Source: Salinisphaera dokdonensis | GTDB lineage: Bacteria > Pseudomonadota > Gammaproteobacteria > Nevskiales > Salinisphaeraceae | Length of the DNA stretch: 64,000 nucleotides | Direction of reading: 5' to 3' | Assembly: GCF_040361215.1 (NCBI RefSeq) | Contig: NZ_APND01000001.1 | Location: forward strand, 930,001-994,000 | Part shown: piece after piece, positions 51,506 through 60,577 of the stretch | How positions within the stretch are numbered: the first letter of the stretch is position 1 | Layout of the letters: each line of letters begins with the position of its first letter | Program-made: the position numbers and the translations under genes | Notes under the pieces: model-generated | Database searches by the model: none | What the model was told of the DNA's origin: nothing | What the model saw: only the letters and a program-made list of their open reading frames with translations

Positions 51506-52896
51506 GACGTTCGTTCTTCCTGTTCGTGGGCCGAGCGCTGGCGCCGGTCGTGATAGAGCAGCCAGACGATCAGCAGGACGGCGGGAATGCCGGCGATCGC
51601 GGTATAGCTGAAAAACCAGACATAGCCGAAGTTGTCGACCACCCAACCCGAGAAGCCGCCGATGAACTTGCCGGGCAAGGTCATCAGCGAAGAAAACAGC
51701 GCGTACTGGGTCGCCGTATAGGCAGTGTTGGTCAGGCTGGATAAATAGGCGATGAACGCGGAGCCGGCCATGCCGCCGGACAAGTTGTCCGCAGACACGG
51801 TCAGCGCCAGCGATAGCGTGCCCGGATCGTTCTGGGTCGCGAGCCATGCAAACACCAGGTTGGTGAGCGCGGCCAGGATCGCGCTAGCCAGCAGCGGGCG
51901 CAGGATGCCGTAGCGCACCACCAGCACCCCGCCGAGCGCCGCCCCGCCGAGCGTCATGATGATGCCGAAGACCTTGGTCACGCTGGCGATCTCGGCCAGC
52001 GTGTATTCCATGTCCAGATAGAAGGGGTTGGCCATCACCCCGAGCGTGATATCGGTGACCCGGAACACGCTCACGAACAACAGGATGATCAGCGCCTGTT
52101 TGCCATAGCGCGAGAAGAAGTCCACCAGCGGGCAGACCACCGCGCCCAGCACCCAGCCGTAGGCGCCGTGCAGCCAGGCCGGCGAGAAATCATGCCGGCG
52201 CAGATGCTCGACGACCCAATCTTCCTGCGGCTGGCTGCCCGCGGTCTTGGAGGCATCCGGCTCGGCGACCAGCAGCACGGTGACCATACCCACGCCGACG
52301 AGCCCGGCCATCACGAAATAAGTAAACGGCCAGGACGTGCCCGAAGCGATATAGAACGCGCCGGCGCCGGCGGTGAGCAGCGCGATGCGATAGCCGGCCT
52401 GATAGCTGGCCGCCATCGCGCCCTGCACGCTCTCGGCCACGGCCTCGATCCGCCAGGCATCGATGGCCACGTCCTGAGTTGCGGACGAGAAGGCCACGAG
52501 CAGACCGAACCAGGCCAGCGTGGCCAGATCCGCAGTGGGATCGGTCAATGCCATGGCGATCAAGCCGCCCATCAACCCGCATTGCGCGAGCAGCATCCAG
52601 GCCCGTCTTCGGCCGAGAAGACGCCCGAGCACCGGCAGCGGGAAACGATCCACCACCGGCGCCCAGAAGAATTTTATCGAGTACATCACCCCGATCCAGG
52701 AGAAGAACCCGATCGTGGTCTTGGACACGCCCTCCTGCGCAAGCCAGGCCGACAACGTGGAGAACACCAGCAGAAAAGGCAGGCCAGAGGAGAAGCCCAG
52801 AAACGCCATGCCGACGACCCGCGGCTGGCCATAGACCTCGAGCGCGGCGCGCCAGTTTCGTTTGCCGGCGTCGGTCACTTCAGAATTCGACGTCAT
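51502..52896 (-). CDS. ampG: AmpG-type muropeptide permease (MFS)
   Basis: A 464-residue MFS transporter of the AmpG group: RVVGMAFLGFSSGLPFLLVFSTLSAWLAQEGVSKTTIGFFSWIGV, the family start, and FSSATQDVAIDAWRIE. AmpG imports anhydro-muropeptides recovered from cell-wall turnover. It overlaps the exonuclease gene by 17 bases at its start and the DUF4139 gene at its end, so xthA-ampG-DUF4139 form a tight minus-strand unit. The loop after helix 6 is acidic. Confidence 0.92.
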   Translation of the reverse strand: MTSNSEVTDAGKRNWRAALEVYGQPRVVGMAFLGFSSGLPFLLVFSTLSAWLAQEGVSKTTIGFFSWIGVMYSIKFFWAPVVDRFPLPVLGRLLGRRRAWMLLAQCGLMGGLIAMALTDPTADLATLAWFGLLVAFSSATQDVAIDAWRIEAVAESVQGAMAASYQAGYRIALLTAGAGAFYIASGTSWPFTYFVMAGLVGVGMVTVLLVAEPDASKTAGSQPQEDWVVEHLRRHDFSPAWLHGAYGWVLGAVVCPLVDFFSRYGKQALIILLFVSVFRVTDITLGVMANPFYLDMEYTLAEIASVTKVFGIIMTLGGAALGGVLVVRYGILRPLLASAILAALTNLVFAWLATQNDPGTLSLALTVSADNLSGGMAGSAFIAYLSSLTNTAYTATQYALFSSLMTLPGKFIGGFSGWVVDNFGYVWFFSYTAIAGIPAVLLIVWLLYHDRRQRSAHEQEERTS

Positions 52897-53671
52897 AATC
52901 GATCGTCAGCGGGGCGTGATCGGACAGGCGTTCTTCGCGATAGACCGATTCGGTCGTGGCTCTGGCAGCGAGTTCCGGCGTAGCGACGTGATAGTCGATA
53001 CGCCACCCCACATTGTTGTCCCAGGCGCGCCCGCGGTTGGACCACCAGGTGAACTGATCCTCGTTCGGATTGATCTCGCGAAATACGTCGACCAGGCCCA
53101 TTTCGCCAAACAGACGATCCATCCATTCGCGCTCGTGGGGCAGAAAGCCCGAGTTCTTCTTGTTGTTCTTCCAGTTCTTGAGATCGATTTCCTTGTGGGC
53201 GATATTCCAGTCGCCACAAACCAGGTAATTGCCGTGTGCAGCCGCGCGTGCGGCAAGCAGCTCCGGAAAGAACTCGAGATAGCGCTCCTTGGAATCCTGA
53301 CGATGATCGCCCGACGAACCGGACGGCGCATACAGGCTGGCGATATTCAGGTCGCCATCGGGCATCGCAAAGCGCGCCTCGATATAACGGCCCTCGCCGT
53401 CGAACTCCTCGTGGCCCATGCCGCGGATGATCTCGTCCGGCTCGCGCTTGGAATAGATCGCGACCCCGGAATAACCCTTGCGGTTGGTGGCTTCCTCGTA
53501 GAAGCAGTGATAGCCCTCGGGCCAGAACGCCTCGACGCCGTCAAGCTGATGCTGCTGCGCCTTGAGCTCCTGGATACAGACCACGTCCGGGTCCTGGGAG
53601 AGCATCCACTCGAAGAAACCCTTGCGCTGGGCGGCACGAATGCCGTTGGCGTTGAAGGACATGACCCGCAT
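52880..53671 (-). CDS. xthA: Exodeoxyribonuclease III (Crc-related locus)
   Basis: A 263-residue AP endonuclease/3' exonuclease. It starts MRVMSFNANGIRAAQRKGFFEW and keeps all the catalytic marks: CIQELKAQQ (Glu), CGDWNIAHKEID (Asp and Asn), and SDHAPLTIDYD (Asp and His). It lies divergent from pyrE, where Pseudomonas has crc. It shares with Crc the NWKNNKKNSGFLPHEREWMD-type middle and the short end. Crc proteins have lost the catalytic residues, so this is probably an active nuclease. ATG 53671 is preferred to a TTG two codons upstream. Confidence 0.93.
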   Translation of the reverse strand: MRVMSFNANGIRAAQRKGFFEWMLSQDPDVVCIQELKAQQHQLDGVEAFWPEGYHCFYEEATNRKGYSGVAIYSKREPDEIIRGMGHEEFDGEGRYIEARFAMPDGDLNIASLYAPSGSSGDHRQDSKERYLEFFPELLAARAAAHGNYLVCGDWNIAHKEIDLKNWKNNKKNSGFLPHEREWMDRLFGEMGLVDVFREINPNEDQFTWWSNRGRAWDNNVGWRIDYHVATPELAARATTESVYREERLSDHAPLTIDYDVEF

Positions 53672-53758
53672 TGGCAAACCCTGTTTCGACGGTCTGGAAT
53701 TCGCCTCGTATCATACGTGCAAGCGCTGCCCCCGACACCCACAAGGATTCGCCCGACG

Positions 53759-54415
53759 ATGCATGCCCACAGCCTCGATTTTCTCGATCTCGCCATGGAA
53801 TACGACGCCCTGCGCTTTGGCGAGTTCACCCTCAAGTCGGGCCGGGTCAGCCCCTACTTTTTCAACCTCGGCTCGATTGCCAGCGGCGCCGGCATGGCAC
53901 GGCTGGCCGATGGCTATGCCGCCGCACTCGAACATGCGGGGATCGATTACGACAGCCTGTTCGGCCCTGCCTACAAGGGCATTCCGCTGGTCGCCACGCT
54001 TTCCTGCGCGCTGGTGCCACGCGGCTATAACGTGCCGTTCACCTATAACCGCAAGGAAGCCAAGGACCACGGCGAAGGCGGCACGCTGGTCGGCGCGCCG
54101 TTGGGCAAGCGGGTGGTGATCGTAGACGACGTGATCACCGCGGGCACCGCGGTACGCGAGGCGATCGATACCATCCGCGCCAACGGCAGCGAAGTCGCCG
54201 GCCTGCTGGTCGCACTCGACCGACAGGAACGCGGCGCCGACCAGCGCTCGCCGATCCAGGCGCTGGCCGACGACGAAGGCATCCCGACCGTAGCCGTTGC
54301 CACCCTGACCGACGTGATCGGCTATGCCGAGCGTCGCGGCCTGGACGCCGATATCCGCGGCAGCATCCGCGCCTACCAGGCCGAATACGGCGTCACGCCC
54401 GCGCCCGGCGCTTGA
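53759..54415 (+). CDS. pyrE: Orotate phosphoribosyltransferase
   Basis: A 218-residue pyrimidine biosynthesis enzyme that makes OMP from orotate and PRPP. Features: FTLKSGRVSPYFFNLGSIASG, LFGPAYKGIPLV, YNRKEAKDHGEGGTLVG and the PRPP-binding VVIVDDVITAGTAVREAID. The start is ATG 53759 (MHAHSLDF); a much longer frame (from 52862) overlaps the exonuclease and is a shadow. Divergent from xthA with 87 bases between them. Confidence 0.95.
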   Translation: MHAHSLDFLDLAMEYDALRFGEFTLKSGRVSPYFFNLGSIASGAGMARLADGYAAALEHAGIDYDSLFGPAYKGIPLVATLSCALVPRGYNVPFTYNRKEAKDHGEGGTLVGAPLGKRVVIVDDVITAGTAVREAIDTIRANGSEVAGLLVALDRQERGADQRSPIQALADDEGIPTVAVATLTDVIGYAERRGLDADIRGSIRAYQAEYGVTPAPGA

Positions 54416-54434
54416 TCCACGGGCGCGCCGTTCT

Positions 54435-55274
54435 TCAGTCTGCCAGGAACGTATCGACGATGTCGGCGACTTCGTCCGTCTGATCCAGCAGGAACAGATG
54501 ACCGCCACCGTCGATCACTTCCAGGGTCGCATTGGGCGCGACCGCAGCGATCATCTTGCCGTTGAATAACGGGATGATCGGGTCGTCGTTGCCGGCAAGC
54601 ACCAGTGTCTGTGGCTTCAGCCGGTGCAGCCAGAGCAGGCTCGTCCAACCCGAGATCGCATACATCTGCGTCAGGTAGCCGTACAACGACGGCGGGCGCA
54701 TGAAGCGCAGTGCCACGTTGGCCTGATCATCAGGCGCTTCGCGCGCCCGGCCGCCGTAAAGCGTGCCCGCAATGCGCCGAGCATAGTTCGGCGACCAGTA
54801 ACGCAGCGGCGTGAGCATGTGCATGAGCGCTCGCGGGTCGCCCGGCAGCCCGCCGAGACCCGGCGCGGTGGCGGCCAGAATCAAGCGACGCACGCGTTCC
54901 GGCGCCACATGCCCGACTTCCTGGGCGACTGCCCCGCCGAACGACACGCCGAGCACGCTGGCCTGGCCAATCTCCAGCGCGTCGAGCACGCCGACTGCGA
55001 TCCGCGCCAGCCCGCGCATCCGTCGCGGCGGAAACAACGGTTTCGATGCGCCGGCCCCGGGCAGGTCGAATGCGATCACCTGATAGCCGCGGGCCACCAT
55101 CGCCCGTTCGAACGGCGCCCACATGTCCAGGCTGGCGCCGATGCCCATGATCAGCAGCAGCGGCTCGCCCTCGCCCTGCATCGACACGCGCACCCGTGCG
55201 CCGCGTACGACCATCTCGCGCAGGTGCGCCTGCGACTCCGCCTCGGGTTGCAATGGCTCGACCGCAGCCATCAT
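54435..55274 (-). CDS. phaZ: Poly(3-hydroxyalkanoate) depolymerase, intracellular (PhaZ-like)
   Basis: A 279-residue alpha/beta hydrolase. The nucleophile elbow is GVSFGGAVAQEVG (GxSxG), the oxyanion side is LLIMGIGASLDMW, and the acid/His pair is in NDDPIIPL and DGGGHLFLLDQ. Likeness to Pseudomonas PhaZ-type depolymerases is good (LIMGIGA, VSWGGA/VSFGGA). It starts with ATGATG at 55274 and overlaps the phaC stop by four bases, so depolymerase and synthase are coupled. It degrades the cell's own PHA granules. No phasin or phaAB is in the window. Confidence 0.88.
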   Translation of the reverse strand: MMAAVEPLQPEAESQAHLREMVVRGARVRVSMQGEGEPLLLIMGIGASLDMWAPFERAMVARGYQVIAFDLPGAGASKPLFPPRRMRGLARIAVGVLDALEIGQASVLGVSFGGAVAQEVGHVAPERVRRLILAATAPGLGGLPGDPRALMHMLTPLRYWSPNYARRIAGTLYGGRAREAPDDQANVALRFMRPPSLYGYLTQMYAISGWTSLLWLHRLKPQTLVLAGNDDPIIPLFNGKMIAAVAPNATLEVIDGGGHLFLLDQTDEVADIVDTFLAD

Positions 55275-56977
55275 TTGTCGAGCACGTAGGTGCCGGGGGC
55301 GGCGCCCAGCGGGCGGAACCGGCCGCGCCCGAGCGTTTTCGGCGCGTTCTTGGTTTCCCCGCTGCGCGCGCCCAGCCACGCACCGTAGTCGATCCACCAG
55401 CTGCCCTCGTGCTCCTCGGCCTGGGCCGCGAAATCGCCGGGCTCGCTGAGGTTGTCGTTGTCGATGCTGCGGAAACTGGCCTTGGTATTTTCCGGCGGCA
55501 GCACCTGGGCGGCGATATGCCCGCCGGTGGAGAGCACGAAACGGCTGTTGCCGCCGAGCAGGCCGGTGGTGCGGTAGCAGTTCTGCCACGGCGTGATGTG
55601 GTCGGTCTCGCCGCCGATGATATAGGCGTCCTGGGTCACTTCGGACAGATCGATCGTCTCCCCCATCACCTCGGCGTGATCGGCAGTAACCAGCTTGTTG
55701 TTGATCGACATGTCGAGGAAATCGTGGTGCAGGCGTGCCGGCATGCGTGTCGTGTCGGAATTCCAGTACAGCACGTCGAAGGCCGGCGGCGACTTGCCCA
55801 GCAGATAGTTGTTGACCCAGAACGACCACACCAGATCGGTCGGCCGCAGCCAGGCAAACACCTCGGCCAGATTACGGCCGTCGAGATAGCCGATCGCGGA
55901 CGACATCGCGATCGCCGCATCGGCACGCGCGCGATCCATGATCGCCCCCGTGGTGCCGCCATCGGCCTGGTCGAGCAGCGTCACGCCGAGCACCAGCGCC
56001 TCGAGTTCATCGGCGCGTTCCATGCGCGCCAGATAGGCGGCTGTCATCGCCGAAATGATGCCGCCGGCACAGGTGCCGTGCACGATCGTACTGTCGACCC
56101 GGCAGATCTGGCGGGTCGCCGCCATCGCTTCCAGCACCGCGTTGATATAGGTGTCCATGCCCCAGCCGGCATGCTTGGCCGTGGGATTACGCCAGGAGAT
56201 CATGAACACCTGCTGGCCCTGGCCAACCAGGTACTCGACCATGCTGCGGCCTTCGGCCACGTCGAGGATATAGAACTTGTTGATCATGGGCGGGACCATC
56301 AGCAGCGGCACCTTGCGCACCTCGGCCGTGGTCGGCCGATACTGGATCAACTCGAACTCGGGCGTACGCAGCACGACCTCGCCCGGGGTGGTCGCCAGCG
56401 ATTCGCCGACCGCGAACTTGCTCTTGTCGACCATCGCCGGCACTCGCGGGGCGCGCGCCATGTCGCGGCACAGATTACGGGCGCCGCGCAGCACGCTGGT
56501 ACCGCCGGTATCGATGATCGCCTTCAGCGCGGTTGGGTTGAGCCAGAGCATGTTGGAGGGCGCCGCGGCGCCGATGATGTTGTCGATCACCAGCTGCAGC
56601 CGACGCTCGGACTGCAGGTCGAGCTCGACATCGTCGAACAGCTGCTGCAGCGTGCCGGCGCTCGCCAGATAGCTCTGCACGCAACGCTTGAAGAACGGGT
56701 TGCCGTTCCAGGCTGGATCCTTGAACCGGCCATCACGACGCGAGGGCTCGATATCCGACAGGCCCACCGCTATGCGGCCCAGGTCGGCTGCCAACCCGCC
56801 CAGGCGCCGGGCAACATTGCGCGGCTGGCGCGCCAGGGCAGCGCCGAACAGAAGGCCCTCCGTACCCGGTAGGAAACGCCCTAGCGACCCGTTCGCGGCA
56901 TCCGCGAGCAGGCTGTCGAGTGGCACGGCGAAATCGGCATGATCATCATTCTCTGCTTGCTGCGCAGCTGCTGACAC
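55271..56977 (-). CDS. phaC: Poly(3-hydroxyalkanoate) synthase
   Basis: A 568-residue PHA polymerase. The catalytic Cys is in the lipase-like box HGTCAGGII (G-x-C-x-G); other family signs are VPPMINKFYILDVAEGRSMVEYLV, WGMDTYINAVLEA, FDVLYWNSDTTRMPARLHHDFL and GETDHITPWQNCY (Asp) with STGGHIAAQV (His). Size and the PhaC-PhaZ coupling favour a type I/II synthase. The start is the GTG at 56977, because AGAGGAG lies eight bases upstream; the ATG at 56995 would leave no ribosome-binding site. Confidence 0.92.
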   Translation of the reverse strand: MSAAAQQAENDDHADFAVPLDSLLADAANGSLGRFLPGTEGLLFGAALARQPRNVARRLGGLAADLGRIAVGLSDIEPSRRDGRFKDPAWNGNPFFKRCVQSYLASAGTLQQLFDDVELDLQSERRLQLVIDNIIGAAAPSNMLWLNPTALKAIIDTGGTSVLRGARNLCRDMARAPRVPAMVDKSKFAVGESLATTPGEVVLRTPEFELIQYRPTTAEVRKVPLLMVPPMINKFYILDVAEGRSMVEYLVGQGQQVFMISWRNPTAKHAGWGMDTYINAVLEAMAATRQICRVDSTIVHGTCAGGIISAMTAAYLARMERADELEALVLGVTLLDQADGGTTGAIMDRARADAAIAMSSAIGYLDGRNLAEVFAWLRPTDLVWSFWVNNYLLGKSPPAFDVLYWNSDTTRMPARLHHDFLDMSINNKLVTADHAEVMGETIDLSEVTQDAYIIGGETDHITPWQNCYRTTGLLGGNSRFVLSTGGHIAAQVLPPENTKASFRSIDNDNLSEPGDFAAQAEEHEGSWWIDYGAWLGARSGETKNAPKTLGRGRFRPLGAAPGTYVLDK

Positions 56978-57391
56978 GGATGGATCTCCTCTCATCGTTT
57001 ATTTGTTATCCGGGCGTCGGTCTGCCGCAGCCAATCCGGCGGACTGCCGGGCCGCGTCGAAACGCCGCCAGGCTTTCAAGCCACCGGGAAATGCGCCGCG
57101 ACGGTGCGACCTCGCCCCTTCCAGCACCGTAGTGGAACTGTTGTGCGCTGTATATCGCCGCACGCACCGAAGGCGCAGCGATCTATCGGGCGGGGGAAAA
57201 AGACACGGCCGATCACGGCATTGGGACGCCGCTCGCGGTTTACCGCGGGAGTAGACGGAAAGGCGACAAACGGCAGATGCGCATTGGCGCGGGCTTATTC
57301 GAGGCCATCGAAACGCCATGCAAGCTCTCGCCAAGCGGGCTGAGCTGACGTTCGGCGCCGGCAAAGAGAGCCGGCGCCGAACGGACGCCAA
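56978..57391. other. Promoter region of phaC and hairpin after argB
   Basis: 414 bases with no gene. The interior (57000-57340) holds only short non-protein-like frames. At 57350-57382 a perfect 13-base inverted repeat (57350-57362 with 57370-57382) with a 7-base loop lies just past the argB stop on the minus strand. No T run follows, so it is a possible terminator of the dut-argB unit or a transcript-stabilising hairpin. Confidence 0.55.
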
Positions 57392-58330
57392 CTAGGCAGG
57401 CGTCGGATCGTTCGCGGCCGGGGGCTCGCTGCGCTGGCTGCGGATCAACGTGCCCACGCCGGCATCGGTGAACAGCTCGAGCAGCACCGCGTTTTCAACC
57501 CGACCATCGACGATATGCGCGGCCTTCACTCCGGAGGCCACGGCATCCAGAGCACACTCGATCTTGGGCAGCATGCCGCCGTGGATCACCTCGGATGCGA
57601 TCAGTTCACGCACCTGTTCGGGCGTCAGCCCCGTCAGCAGGTGGCCATCACCGTCGAGCACGCCCGGCGTGTTGGTCAGCAGCATCAGCTTCTCGGCTTC
57701 GAGCACCGAGGCGATCTTGCCGGCGACCAGATCGGCGTTGATGTTGTAGCTGCGCCCGTCCGCGCCGACACCGATCGGCGCGATCACCGGGATGAAATCG
57801 TCCGCTTCCAGCCGCCGCACGATATGCGGGTCGATATGCGAGACCTCGCCGACGAAGCCGAGATCGGTGTCGTCGTCCACCAGCGCCAGCTTGCGGGCGT
57901 GGATCAGCCCGCCGTCCTTGCCGGTCAGACCGACCGCGCGCCCGCCGTGCTGGTTGATCAGATTGACGATTTCCTTGTTCACGAGCCCCCCGAGGACCAT
58001 CTCGACCACGTCCATGGTCTCCTCGTCGGTCACGCGCATGCCCTTGATGAACTCGGTCTGCTTGCCGACGCGCTCGAGCAGCTTGCCGATCTGCGGGCCG
58101 CCGCCATGCACCACCACCGGGTTGAAGCCGACCAGCTTCATCAGCGCGATATCGCGTGCGAAGCCGGACTTGAGCTCGGGGTCGGTCATGGCGTTACCGC
58201 CGTACTTGATCACCACCGTCTTGCCGGCGAAGCGGCGAATATAGGGCAGCGCCTCGCCAAGCACGCGGGCGACGCGCGCGGCCTGTTCGGGATCAAGCGA
58301 CATGCGTTTCTGTTCCTCGAGAGTGGTCAT
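57392..58330 (-). CDS. argB: Acetylglutamate kinase
   Basis: A 312-residue amino-acid kinase of arginine synthesis. It shows KTVVIKYGGNAM, VVVHGGGPQIGKLLER, VNKEIVNLINQHGGRAVGLTGKD, and AEKLMLLTNTPGVLDGDG. The start is at 58330 or the Met at 58303 (MSLDPEQ). It overlaps dut by one base at 58330, indicating a dut-argB operon. The C-terminal tail after RSQRSEPP is short and variable. Confidence 0.95.
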   Translation of the reverse strand: MTTLEEQKRMSLDPEQAARVARVLGEALPYIRRFAGKTVVIKYGGNAMTDPELKSGFARDIALMKLVGFNPVVVHGGGPQIGKLLERVGKQTEFIKGMRVTDEETMDVVEMVLGGLVNKEIVNLINQHGGRAVGLTGKDGGLIHARKLALVDDDTDLGFVGEVSHIDPHIVRRLEADDFIPVIAPIGVGADGRSYNINADLVAGKIASVLEAEKLMLLTNTPGVLDGDGHLLTGLTPEQVRELIASEVIHGGMLPKIECALDAVASGVKAAHIVDGRVENAVLLELFTDAGVGTLIRSQRSEPPAANDPTPA

Positions 58331-58785
58331 CAGGCCGTGCCGGTCGAGCCGAACCCGCCGGCGCCGCGTTCGCTGGCATCGAATTCGTCGACCACGTCCA
58401 GCTCGGCAGCAACGATCGGTACGAGCACGAACTGGGCGATGCGTTCGCCGGGTTCGATGGTGAAATCCTTCGTGCCGCGGTTCCAGCAGGACATCATGAG
58501 CGGGCCCTGGTAATCGGAATCGATCAGGCCAACCAGGTTGCCGAGCACAATGCCGTGCTTATGCCCGAGCCCCGAGCGCGGCAGGATCATGCCGGCGAGA
58601 TTCGGGTCGGCGATATACACCGACAGGCCGGTAGGGAGCAGTTCGCAGTCGCCCGGCGACAGCGTGATCGGTGTTTCGACCATCGCGCGCAGATCGATAC
58701 CGGCGGAACCGGCGGTCGCGCGCTGGGGCAGATCGAAATCGCGACCGATGCGGTCGTCGAGCACTTTGACTTGGAGTCGGGACAT
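58330..58785 (-). CDS. dut: dUTP diphosphatase
   Basis: A 151-residue trimeric dUTPase with the five conserved motifs readable: GSAGIDLRAMVE, LPRSGLGHKHGIVL, GNLVGLIDSDYQGPLMM, IEPGERIAQFVLVPI and the C-terminal RGAGGFGSTG. It hydrolyses dUTP to dUMP. The argB gene overlaps by one base, and in other gammaproteobacteria dut also precedes argB-like genes with algC between; algC is not here. Confidence 0.96.
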   Translation of the reverse strand: MSRLQVKVLDDRIGRDFDLPQRATAGSAGIDLRAMVETPITLSPGDCELLPTGLSVYIADPNLAGMILPRSGLGHKHGIVLGNLVGLIDSDYQGPLMMSCWNRGTKDFTIEPGERIAQFVLVPIVAAELDVVDEFDASERGAGGFGSTGTA

Positions 58786-58796
58786 GGCTTGCTTGC

Positions 58797-59240
58797 TTAG
58801 TGCCGAACCGCGACGCGGCTCGAACGATGGATGATCAGGCGAGCAATCGCCCAGCGTAGAGAACGAGCAGCCCGAGTGCCGGTGCGACTAAACGCCGTGA
58901 ACGTCAGCGACATACCGACGATCCGGAAACGATAATCCTCGGGCGTTCGGCTGACGCCGTAGGCGTGCAGCAGTCTACCAAGGAGCAGACTGAGGCCGAG
59001 CAGGTGGACCATCAGCGCCCAGCCGCCGGCGGCTTCGAACATAAAGATCAGCAGCAGGCTGATCGGCACGTATTCGGCGAAATTGGAATGCACGCGCATC
59101 GCCCGCAGCATCTGCGCGTTGCCGGCGTCGCCGACCGCAATCTGCAGACCACGCCGCACGCGCAGGGTGCGCACACTGAGTGCGAAGAACAGCAGGGCCA
59201 GCAGCGCGGCATAGAACGGCGTCACGCTCGCGACCGGCAT
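58797..59240 (-). CDS. MAPEG-family membrane protein, probably frameshifted at its end
   Basis: A MAPEG-type membrane protein of four helices (glutathione-related enzymes in some members). It opens TPFYAALLALLFFALSVRTLRVRR and has LRAMRVHSNFAEYVPISLLLIF and GRLLHAYGVSRTPEDYRFRIVGM, which is typical. After MSLTFTAF the frame yields a basic, non-membrane tail to 58797. Reading one base further along at 58890-58892 (the T run) instead gives LVAPALGLLVLYAGRLLA and a stop at 58835, restoring the expected fourth helix at 134 residues. This suggests a single-base insertion, a sequencing error, or a programmed shift. The original coordinates are kept here. Confidence 0.7.
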   Translation of the reverse strand: MPVASVTPFYAALLALLFFALSVRTLRVRRGLQIAVGDAGNAQMLRAMRVHSNFAEYVPISLLLIFMFEAAGGWALMVHLLGLSLLLGRLLHAYGVSRTPEDYRFRIVGMSLTFTAFSRTGTRAARSLRWAIARLIIHRSSRVAVRH

Positions 59241-59246
59241 GATCGA

Positions 59247-60491
59247 TCAGTCCCCGGACTCGGTAGCAGGCCCGGCATCGCCACCCAGCCGCTGCGCCAT
59301 CAGTGCGACCAGCTGCTCGGCCAGCGCCTGCTTGCTTGCCTGCGCCAGTTCCTGCTCGCCGCCGTCCCAGACCACGAACAACGCATTGTCGTCGCGCCCG
59401 AAGGCATGCTCCGGGCCGACCACGTTGCCGGCGACCATGGACAGCTTCTTGCGCTCGCGCTTGCTGCGCGCGCTGGCTTCCATATTGGTGGTCTCCGCGG
59501 CAAAGCCGAGCGTGAACAGCTGCGGATGCTCGCGGGCCACGTCGGCGATAATGTCGCGCGTACGGGTGAGCGCGAGGCTCGTATCACCCTCGGCTTTCTT
59601 GATCTTGTCGGCGGCGGTGGTCGCCGGCCGGTAGTCGGCCACCGCGGCCGCGCCGATGAAGATATCAGCGGCATCGATCACGGCCATGACCGCAGCGTGC
59701 ATGTCGGCCGCCGACTGCACGTCGATGCGCTCGACGCCGGCGGGGACTTCAAGCGTGGTCGGCCCGGAGACCAGCGTGACCCGCGCCCCGGCGGCCACGC
59801 AGGCCGCGGCCAGCGCATAACCCATGCGCCCGGAGGAATGATTAGTAATGAAACGCACCGGGTCGAGCGCTTCGCGCGTCGGCCCGGCGGTGATCACGAC
59901 CTGGCGACCGGCGAGCACGCCGCTGGCCGGTGCGTCCTCGAAATAGGCAACGATCCCATCGCGGATCGCTTCCGGCTCGACCATGCGGCCGGCGCCGGAT
60001 TCGCGCTCGGCCAATTCGCCGTCGTCCGGGCCGACGAAACGCACGCCGCGCGCACCCAGTGTGTCGACGTTCGCCCGCGTGGCCGGATGCGCCCACATCA
60101 CATGGTTCATCGCCGGCGCGGCGAGCACGTCCGCTTCGCTGGCCAGGCACAACGTCGAGAGCAGATCATCGGCCCGGCCTTGAACCAGCCGCGCGAGGGT
60201 GTCGGCCGTGGCCGGCGCTATCACGATCAGGTCCGCCCAGCGGGCCAGCTCGATATGCCCCATGGACAGCTCGGCGGCCTGGTCCCAGAGGCTATCCCGT
60301 ACAGGGCGGCCCGAAAGCGCTGCCAACGTCATCGGCGTGATGAAGCGCTTTGCCGACTCGGTCATCACGACCTGAACCTGCGCGCCGGCCTCGACCAGCC
60401 GCCTTGTGAGAATGGCGGCCTTGTACGCGGCGATGCTGCCGGTAATGCCGAGCACGATGTTGCGATTGGCCAGTTCACGCATGGTCCGCAT
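59247..60491 (-). CDS. coaBC: Phosphopantothenoylcysteine synthetase/decarboxylase
   Basis: A 414-residue bifunctional coenzyme A enzyme. The N-terminal flavin decarboxylase (CoaC) shows GITGSIAAYKAAILTRRL, GHIELARWADLIVIAPATADTLARL, SEADVLAAPAMNHVMW and the GAGRM substrate clamp. The C-terminal CoaB has VVITAGPTREALDPVRFITNHSSGRMGYALA, ADIFIGAAAVADYRP and KIKK. Start Met 60491 or 60482. Divergent from radC, as is usual for this locus. Confidence 0.95.
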   Translation of the reverse strand: MRTMRELANRNIVLGITGSIAAYKAAILTRRLVEAGAQVQVVMTESAKRFITPMTLAALSGRPVRDSLWDQAAELSMGHIELARWADLIVIAPATADTLARLVQGRADDLLSTLCLASEADVLAAPAMNHVMWAHPATRANVDTLGARGVRFVGPDDGELAERESGAGRMVEPEAIRDGIVAYFEDAPASGVLAGRQVVITAGPTREALDPVRFITNHSSGRMGYALAAACVAAGARVTLVSGPTTLEVPAGVERIDVQSAADMHAAVMAVIDAADIFIGAAAVADYRPATTAADKIKKAEGDTSLALTRTRDIIADVAREHPQLFTLGFAAETTNMEASARSKRERKKLSMVAGNVVGPEHAFGRDDNALFVVWDGGEQELAQASKQALAEQLVALMAQRLGGDAGPATESGD

Positions 60492-60577
60492 TGTACCTGC
60501 CCGACTGGACGACGCCCGCCTGCCGGCGAGAGGATGCCCTTACCGCCATCGCGAACAACAACAAGACGGAGCGCGGT

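Noticed and set aside
55196..56872. 558-residue plus-strand frame opposite phaC/phaZ
   Set aside because: Antisense shadow with no family likeness.
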